From assembly GCA_951640165.1 (NCBI GenBank), contig OX621258.1, forward strand, positions 10,501,501-10,565,500: a stretch of DNA of 64,000 bases, read 5' to 3'. The notes beneath the pieces are model-generated. The model was given only the letters and a program-made list of their open reading frames with translations. It searched no databases and had not been told where the DNA came from. This DNA is from Pseudoips prasinana. Taxonomy: Eukaryota > Arthropoda > Insecta > Lepidoptera > Nolidae. The translations under genes were made by a program, and so were the position numbers. Positions 25,501 through 34,500 of this stretch are shown here, piece after piece (position 1 is the stretch's first letter; every line of letters begins with the position of its first letter).

Positions 25501-28500
25501 AGGCCAATGAAGGTAGTTAATTTTACCACATCCAATGATTTGTATGAATAAAAACATTTCTGTACAAAATTCACTTTTTTAGGTCATACTACAAAAAAGT
25601 ATGGACCGATGAAAGTGTTCAGTCATCTAGACAAACGTTTCTGGAAGGCCTTACCACGGGGCTCAATCCTACTGGCAAAGGAGAAAGATTAAATATAAAA
25701 TAGTTTGCCGTATAGGCGGAGAGGAAGGCTTTCTGTAGGACGAGCTCCTCATTTTGGAAGCTAAGAAAAGAAGTGATGGTTACCACGAGCAAATGAATAC
25801 CCAATGTTTTGAAGAGTGGTTTGGGATTATCTTACCTAAATTGTGGCCTAACTCTGTTGTCGTAATAGACAATACCCCTTACCATTCGCGAAAAATTGAA
25901 ACAATGCCTAAGATGTCCAGGAAGAAAAAAGAAATTCAAGATTGGCTGAACATTATCCGTTTGTCCCGCAACTTGGATTACATTATTCAAGTTTAAGTAA
26001 AGATGCGTTATTAATTTTGGAATTTTTCATAGCTTATGACACTCCACAATAACGTAGCTTACTATCGGTGAAATAATTTTGAAAATCGGTTCTGCATATC
26101 CAGAGATTACCCATTACAACGTCACAAACTCACAAACGTACCTCTTTATAATATTAGTATAGACGAAGAAGACATGGTGATTGCACCTAATAGATTTGGT
26201 TAAAAATCAAAATCAAGTAATTGAAAAATATGCAGTTGACGAGATGGCAGCACAATATGGTATAATATTGCTAAGACTGCCCCCTTACCACTGCAAGCTC
26301 AACCCAATAGTAATTTAGACACAGGTAAAGGGGCATGTCGCAAAAAACAATAAATCGTTTAAAATGAAAGTAGTAAGAAAATTATTTGGTGAAGGAGTTA
26401 GTAATTTGACCCCGTCGTCATGGAGTGCTTGCGTATCTCACATATTAAAAGTAGAAGATGATATGTGTCGTATGGACCATGTAATTGAAGGTTAAACAAA
26501 CTTACCTTAAGTGAAGTTTGACCATAATTATATGAGTCGCTGCATCCGAAGAGATTTTCATATTACACAGTAGTACACTCTTCAATGTGCTGGACATCGA
26601 ACACTTTTTTAGAGCTTGCAACATTAAAAAAGACAAAATGGCGCCTCTGCGCGCCACGTGGCCGGCTGGAAAAACTTCATTCTTTTCAGAGTCCTCAGTA
26701 TCTACTTAAGATTTCACTAAAGGCAAAGCATTAAAAACAAATAACGGGAAGAAAGTATTCACAAGAATACTTTAAGGGCGGGAGGGATCGAAAATCTCTT
26801 CGGATGCAGCGACTCATATAATTATGGTCAAACTTCACTTAAGGTAAGTTTGTTTAACCTTCAATTATATTTCGTCGCTGCATCCTCGAGATTTTCATAT
26901 TACACAGTAGATGTTTAGAGCTTTAGGGAAATCTTTAGTAAGAGTATTGAACCAATACCCAAAAACGAATTGTTACATGTAATAATTTGCTTTATCTAAT
27001 TAACTTAATCATTTTTAACTATACTTAACAGTAATAAACTAGCACTTTTAAATACAGGAACATTATTTAGATCTGTCATAAAATTTACTAAATACGTGGG
27101 AGTTTCATGACCATCCTGCAGCCTTCCTAATCACTTCAATGGAAACGCATCCACGGAGGTCTCTGCGTGGCGAGCGCTATGCGCAGAGTATATTCTTGCG
27201 TCAATATCCGCTGTCTTGCAATACTTGCTGGATCGCATCTGATTGAAGACGCGGTTGCGTTGTGGTATAATTTTTTAGTGGTCAGAATTAACCTTTCGGC
27301 ATTAGACGTGTCTCTAAACGATCCTATTAGTTCTATGTATGCTATCAGGGATTTCCCTGGGCATATCTCCTTCTAATTGTGATAAAAGAATTAGATGCGA
27401 TTGAGGCCTCGCTTTCAAGAATTTTAAATATTGGAATCGTTATTTTTGAAACAACGTCTCTTATCTTGGGTTTAAAAATTTCAACTTTAATTTTGGATAC
27501 ACTTAAGGCATCCCAAAGGGCCTGCGGCCAAAGCTCGTATGCTGAGAGTTCATCTTTATTAGATTATGTGGTCGGGGTAGCAATATCAACGGTAGGATCG
27601 TGCGTAGCGACAACATTATCAAGAGTATGAGTAATCGGATCAATATTATTCGGCGACAATGGAGCGTATAACCTAATTAGCTAAATAAAAATGAATGCTC
27701 ACATGCATTATTCGGCGTTTGTATATTCGGTCGTAATCGAATCACGGCTCTTTAATTTTATGGGTATTAGCCTTGACCAACGATACGACGGAACGTATTC
27801 CTAAATTTAACGAAAATGAATGCTCAGACACCTTATCTGCATCAGAAAAAAATACATATTATTATTCTAGTAAGTGACCGTAATCGCACCATGGTTCAAT
27901 TATTTATATTGGTATTGTGTTTGTATATTCGGTCATAATCGAATTACGACTCTTTATAGGTATTGACCAACAGTATCAATACGACGCGTATTCCAAAATT
28001 TAATGAAAATGTATGCTCAGATACATTATCTGCATAAGAAAAATATATGTAAGTGACCGAATTCACTTCACGGTTCAGAAATAATATTTATATGGTGATC
28101 GTATATTCGGCTGTAATCGCCTCGCAACTATTTAATAATATCCGGATTAGCTTTGACCAACGATGCGGCGGAGCGTATTCCCTGATTTAATAAATATGAA
28201 TGTTCAGATACATTATCTTTATAAGAAAAAATACATATTATTATGCGAGTAAGTGACCGTAATCGCATCACGGTTCAGAAATAATATTGGTATTGTATTC
28301 GTATATTCGGTAATCTAATCATGACGCTTTAATTTTATGGGTATTAACCTTGACCAACGATATCGATTCGACGGAGCTTATTCGCTGATTTGATGAAAAT
28401 GAATGCATTATCTGCATCAAAAATAAATGTGAGTAAATTACCGTAAACGCATCACGGTTCAATAATTATAAATCAGAATTCATTTATTCCGTAAAAAAAT

Positions 28501-31500
28501 CCATTTATGTGGAATCGAATATTGGTATGGTATTCGTATATTCGGTCGTAATCGCATCACGACTCTTTAAAATATACATTTTAGACGCCAGTTAAGGCTA
28601 CTAATCTGCATCAGATAAAATACATATGTGAGTAAATGACCGTAATCGCATCACGGTTCAATAATTATATTGGTATGGTATTCGTATATTCGGTCGTAAT
28701 CGCATCACGACTCTTTAAAATATACATTTTTAGACGCCAGTTAAGGCTACTAATCTGCATCAGATAAAATACATATGTGAGTAAATGACCGTAATTGCAT
28801 CACGGTTCAATAATTATATTGGTATGGTATTCGTATATTCGGTCGTAATCGCATCACGACTAGAGCTTGCAATCCGGATATCCGGATATCCGTACTATCC
28901 GGATATCCGCCGATTTTCAAATCCGGATTTGACTTGCATAATTATCCGGATATTACGGATATTACGGATAGTTGTATTTCTCTTTTAAATATCAAATAAA
29001 AAGTTGTAAAACACATGAGTGTTATTGCGTTATATTATTTTAATATAGTTAATCACTTGATTCGAAGTATTCTATTTACTTACTTCACAAATCACAATAA
29101 GTCGAAGTCTAGTGACAGAGATCATAACAACATTGTACACTTTACATAATCACCTTAGATTAAAACATTCAATTAATGTTAAAATTCAAAGCACTTCAAG
29201 ACCAGAAGGCACATTGACTGACCTGCCAAGTAGTTCGATTACTATGACAACACAAGCATCCACGTCTAAATCTGAAGAAAATGTGACACCAAATAAAAAA
29301 GCTAAAATAGTTAATTATTTTAAGTCTGATGAGCACGAGAGTATGGAAGTGATGATTTCGAAATTGGCAGCTCTAGACGGATTTGCATTCAATGGTTTCT
29401 GTACATCTCAGACATTGCGTAAACTTTTTTTAAAAAGTGGGTTAAAATTACCACAATCGCCCCACACAGTTAAAAAGATTGTTTTAAATCATTGTGAAGA
29501 ATTAAAGGTAGACCTAAAGATAGAATTGGACCGATTGAAATCGAGAGAATGCAATTTTGCAGTAAGTCTAGATGAATGGACATCAGTTCAAAATAAAAGA
29601 TTTATGAATATAAATATACACTCGACACAGTTTAAAAACAAATCATTTAGAAATTAAGGACTCTCATTGATGACAGGCAAAGGTACGGCGGATAATCGCC
29701 TTAACCTTCTCAAATCAAAGTTGACACAGTATGGTCTGTCACTGAACGATAATGTTATTTGCCTGGTAACAGATGGCGCTTCGGTGATGTGTGCTCTAGG
29801 AAAAAAAACACCAGTGTACCACCAATTGTGTTATGCAGACGGGATTCAGTTTGGAGTTCTAGACGTTCTGTATGATAAAAAAGAGCCAGCTGTTGTCATA
29901 CAAGATAATCTTGATAATGATGACAGTACAGAAGATGTAGATGAACAAGAAATTGAAGACTCCGATGGTGAAGAAGGTTTTATTATAGCTACAAGTAATA
30001 TACATGCAACCGGTCGTAGAACTGAAGATTGTTTAAGAAACCAAGATTATAACGAAATAATAAAAAGAGTTAGAAAAGTAGTCAAGATGTTTAACAAATC
30101 ACCGACCAAGTCTGAGGTGCTTTACAAGTACACCGCAGAAGGAGAACAAAAGAATGTTCGTCTTATCTTAGACTGCAAAACAAGATGGAGCATAATTAAT
30201 CGGTTTAACATGATTGATCGGTTCTTATTATTAAAAGATTCTGTATTCAAAGCATTAATTGATTTTAAATCTGATATATCTTTTACTGATACGGAATTAA
30301 AATATTTTGAAGAAATTTCGGAATCCCTTAATATAATCAAAGCTACGGTAGAAGCGATCTGTGAAGAAAATGAAAACTTACTGACTGCTGAGACAGCGTT
30401 AAAATTTATGATTCATAAATTATGGCAAAAAGATAGCATTATTAGTAATGAACTTCTGGTATGACTCCAAATAAGGATATCACAACGACGAATTCCAGAA
30501 ATAATTGGTACAATGACATATTTACACAACCCTCACAATTTTTATGAACAGTGAAGTACACACGACTATCCTTTTGAAAATCCATTAAACGAATCTGTGA
30601 GACTGACGATTGTTAAAATAATTATATCTACATTTTTTGACACAAAACAATCAGATCAAACAGTTCTAACTTCAACAGACAATACACAAGATACAGAAGG
30701 TTGCTCTTCTTCAACTGTAAACGTATCAATTAAAACACAATTACGAGAAGTAATCGTCCGGTTTATGAGTCGGCCATCTTCTGCTCAGCAACCGACTTCT
30801 TCAATAAATGATTTAGACACCACAATTCGAGGAGAGATGGCACTATTTGATGGAAATGGACAGAGGAGCAGGAATTTAGAACGGGTTTACAATCTTCTTT
30901 TATCAATACCACCGACCAGCGTTGAAGCAGTAAGAGTGTTTTCTGCTACAGGATATTTATGTAACCATTTAAGAACTTCCATGAAAGAAGATTCATTAGA
31001 TAGTTTAAGCTTTTTAAGATCATATTACCAAAATTTTGATAAAAAATAGTTTAAGCATTGCGAAATATTATATTATGAAGAGATTATTTGATTATTTTGA
31101 TATATTCTGATTATTTTGATTTTATGTTATTTGATTTATATATTTGTTGTTTTATAATTAAGCTGATTTGCCAATGAAAAAAGATATTTTTATTTGTTTG
31201 TTTTGTTTGTTTAATGAGATTACAATGTCACACAGATCATCCTAGCCCCAAACTAAGCAAAGCTTGTACTATGGGTGCCAAGCGACGATATACATACTTA
31301 TATAGATAGATAAATACTTATTTAATGATTAGTTTTTAAATAGGTTGATTTTATTGGGATGTTGTAATTTGTGATAATTTAAGATCTCATTTTTAAAGCG
31401 TTTAAGATCATGTTACCAAAATTTGGATAAAAAATAGTTTAAGAATTACCTAATATAATATTATAAAGGGTTATTTGATTATTTGAGAATTTCTAGATAT

Positions 31501-34500
31501 TTTGTTCATTTTTGTTTATTATATTTGATTTATACTATTGTTGTTTAAAATTGAGCTGATGTGCCACGAAAAGTGATATTTTTATTTAATTATTATGATT
31601 TAAATAGGTTGTTTTGATTGGGATGTTGTGATTTATGATAAATGTAAGATCTCACTTTTAATTAGAATTGTTTTAATATTAAAATAATAGATACAAATTA
31701 CTGTTCGGTATGATCAGTGTTTTATTGTATAATTTTAGAAACTGTACTAGTTTTTTTATGTGATTATTACTTGAAATATTGGTATAGTTTCTTATTGCTT
31801 TGTTATTTTGCTTGAGAGACTGATTAAAACGTGTAACAAAAGCTTAATAGTTTTATTAATAATAAAAACTAAAAAATATCCGTATTATCCGGATAATCCG
31901 GATAGTAAAATATTAATATCCGTACTATCCGGATAGTAAAAATGAACGGATATTGCAAGCCCTAATCACGACTCTTTAAAATATACATTTTTAGACGACA
32001 GTTGAGGCTACTAATCTGCATCAGATAAAATATATATGTGAGTAAATGACCGTAATCGCATTACGGTTCATTAATTATATTGGTATAGTATTAGTATTCG
32101 GTCGTAATCACTTCACGACTCTTTAAAATATACATTATAATAAAGTCAAAGCCAACGATTTATTTGCAAATAAATATGGTTTTAGAAGTGAATGTAAGAA
32201 CATTGGTAGCACAACAGGTACTATATATATATATATATATATATATTTGTTTATTTCTTTTGTTTTTTTTGAACTGCAGGAATTCCTTTACTGTACAGAA
32301 AGAAATCTCAGTTAGCCATTTGTGTAAAGCCTTTTTGAATCGGAAGTACCTTAATTTGATCAGGAATCTTGTTATAAATACAGTTTATCTGTATTCGTTG
32401 TGCAGTCGACCACGTGATTAGACATGTCAATTTTTTTTTTTAATTAATATTATTATTTAATTGCCAATGGTATTCCTTCGTTTGGGCACCATCTACTCAC
32501 AAAAAAGTTCCACAGTATTGAGTTTTGTAAATACCTTTAAGCCATATCCTGATATTAGCATCTAAACGAAATCTGGTTTACTCAATATGGGAGAAAGTGC
32601 TGAATGGCATGTGTTTTCAGATGAGAAATTAGCTCCTAACCTGAACTGTTATGAAATGAAGTTTAATGCTACAGGATTGATTTATTTTTTTAAATTTAAT
32701 GTGTTGTGAGACAGAGATGAAATCATTAATTCAATTGTCTCCCTTTTGAGTGCTTGTTACGAAAACGCCTCTTTATTGACTTCGCCAGATTATTATGTTG
32801 GATTCACGTCTCACTAGGCCAGTGAGGAACGACAATAAAATCTATTGCCAGGTTATTATCTTGCATAAGCATTTCAAAATAGGTGAAAAAACGGAGGAAA
32901 CAAGCAAGAGAAAAAGTATTTCCAATTAGGGGTAAACGTTTATGTCGAAAGCGTTACGATCCTTCTTCCAGTAAGTATATCAAGGTCATTTTTCATTTAA
33001 AAAGTAGGCCTGAACTTGTTGTCTAGATCTGGGGAGCCCGATCTCTCTGCTAAACATAGCTTACTAAATAAAAGTAAATATATGTATGCATCTAACAATA
33101 CGAGTATCCGTGTCAAAATACACGATAATTTTAAATTTAATTTTAATATTGGCCTCTAATGGTTAATTTTAATATTCCTGACTGCTAACTATAATACTGG
33201 TGTGGGTTCGATCCCCACTCGGGACAAATATTTGTTGGATTAGTGCGATTATTAGTTCCGTACCTGGGTTCAATTTATCTATAATTTGTATGTATTTAAT
33301 AATAAACATGTAAATTATTTTATTATTTATCAGTTGTCTGTTGGCCACACTATTGCAATAGTACTGGCTCTGCCCCGTCTGGGATGAGATGGCAAGACAT
33401 TTATTTATTATTATTATCAACTTATAATATTCAAATTAATAGATCGAATATTTACAGCTACTTAGTAACGTAGTAAATTACTAATACCATTTCAAATTAA
33501 TGGACAAACAATTAACAACATTTTCTGTTATACTTGATATCAAACAAAACTAATACACGTTCACCATATACAAATTCTATTTTCAACAAGTTTTTTACAG
33601 CAATCACAGTCAACTAAACTGGAAAAACCATATCTGCAAAACTAGCAAATCAATCACATGTTCGCTAAACTGGTAACCCATGTTACTAATACATGTGCTA
33701 AAAGTCGACGGGATCAACATCGGGACTTGTACTTGAGTTTTACGTGTACTTGGTCAATCAAATATAATAAAAGCATTCTGGCTATGTGCGTACGTTTCTG
33801 TTACCTACTAATCTAAATAGAAACTACATTGCAGATTATTTAGAATAAAGCTAATTGAATGGTTGAATGAAACTAACCTCTATAGCATTAATGAATTCCT
33901 GGAACTGAAAATTTTCTATTTCAGGATTCAGTCCTGTATTCTCCTTGCTGAGTGCATCCATTATAATTTGCCCCCATTGTTCAGAGAACACGTGGCAGAT
34001 ATCTAGGTTAGTTGTGTAAGTAAAGTAATCAGGTTGTAAATAATAAATCATCAACACCTCCATATGATTTTAACCCAAACATTGCCCCAGGGCATTGTAA
34101 TTATTAGGGTTTTACAACCGGTACATACTTGTTGTAAAAACAGGGCTTGTACTATCTGACACAAAGGGTAGGTCTTATTCCATAGAATGGCTAACTGTAA
34201 AATAGGTTAGAATAACCTAATAATGCCAGAAAACATTCAGCTAGTAAAACTAAAATCTAATTATACATCACGCCTGTTTGCCAGGGGGGTGTGTAATGTA
34301 ATCATAATTGGTAATAAAATAAAATGATAGTATCGTTGTAACAGTCGGTCACCTTAATATGCATGATCAATAACGAAAAATATGATCAATAACGAATAGA
34401 AAAAGAATTCGTAAAATATTCATATTTGCTGGAGAGTAAGTATGTACTTACATTTTTTGCTGACACTCGGCATTTGCGTAGATTCAATTGGTACCAAATT

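Larger units (their letters stand above)
28861..31964 (+). mobile_element. hAT transposon, 3104 bp
   Basis: Termini TAGAGCTTGCAATCCGGATA and, inverted, TAGGGCTTGCAATATCCG are followed inside by many ATCCGGATA repeats. An exact 8-bp target duplication ATCACGAC lies at 28853-28860 and 31965-31972. It is inserted in a 149-bp satellite unit. Confidence 0.92.

Noticed and set aside
27690..32155. CRISPR-like array
   Set aside because: Units of 149-235 bp with no spacer structure, in an animal genome; it is satellite DNA.
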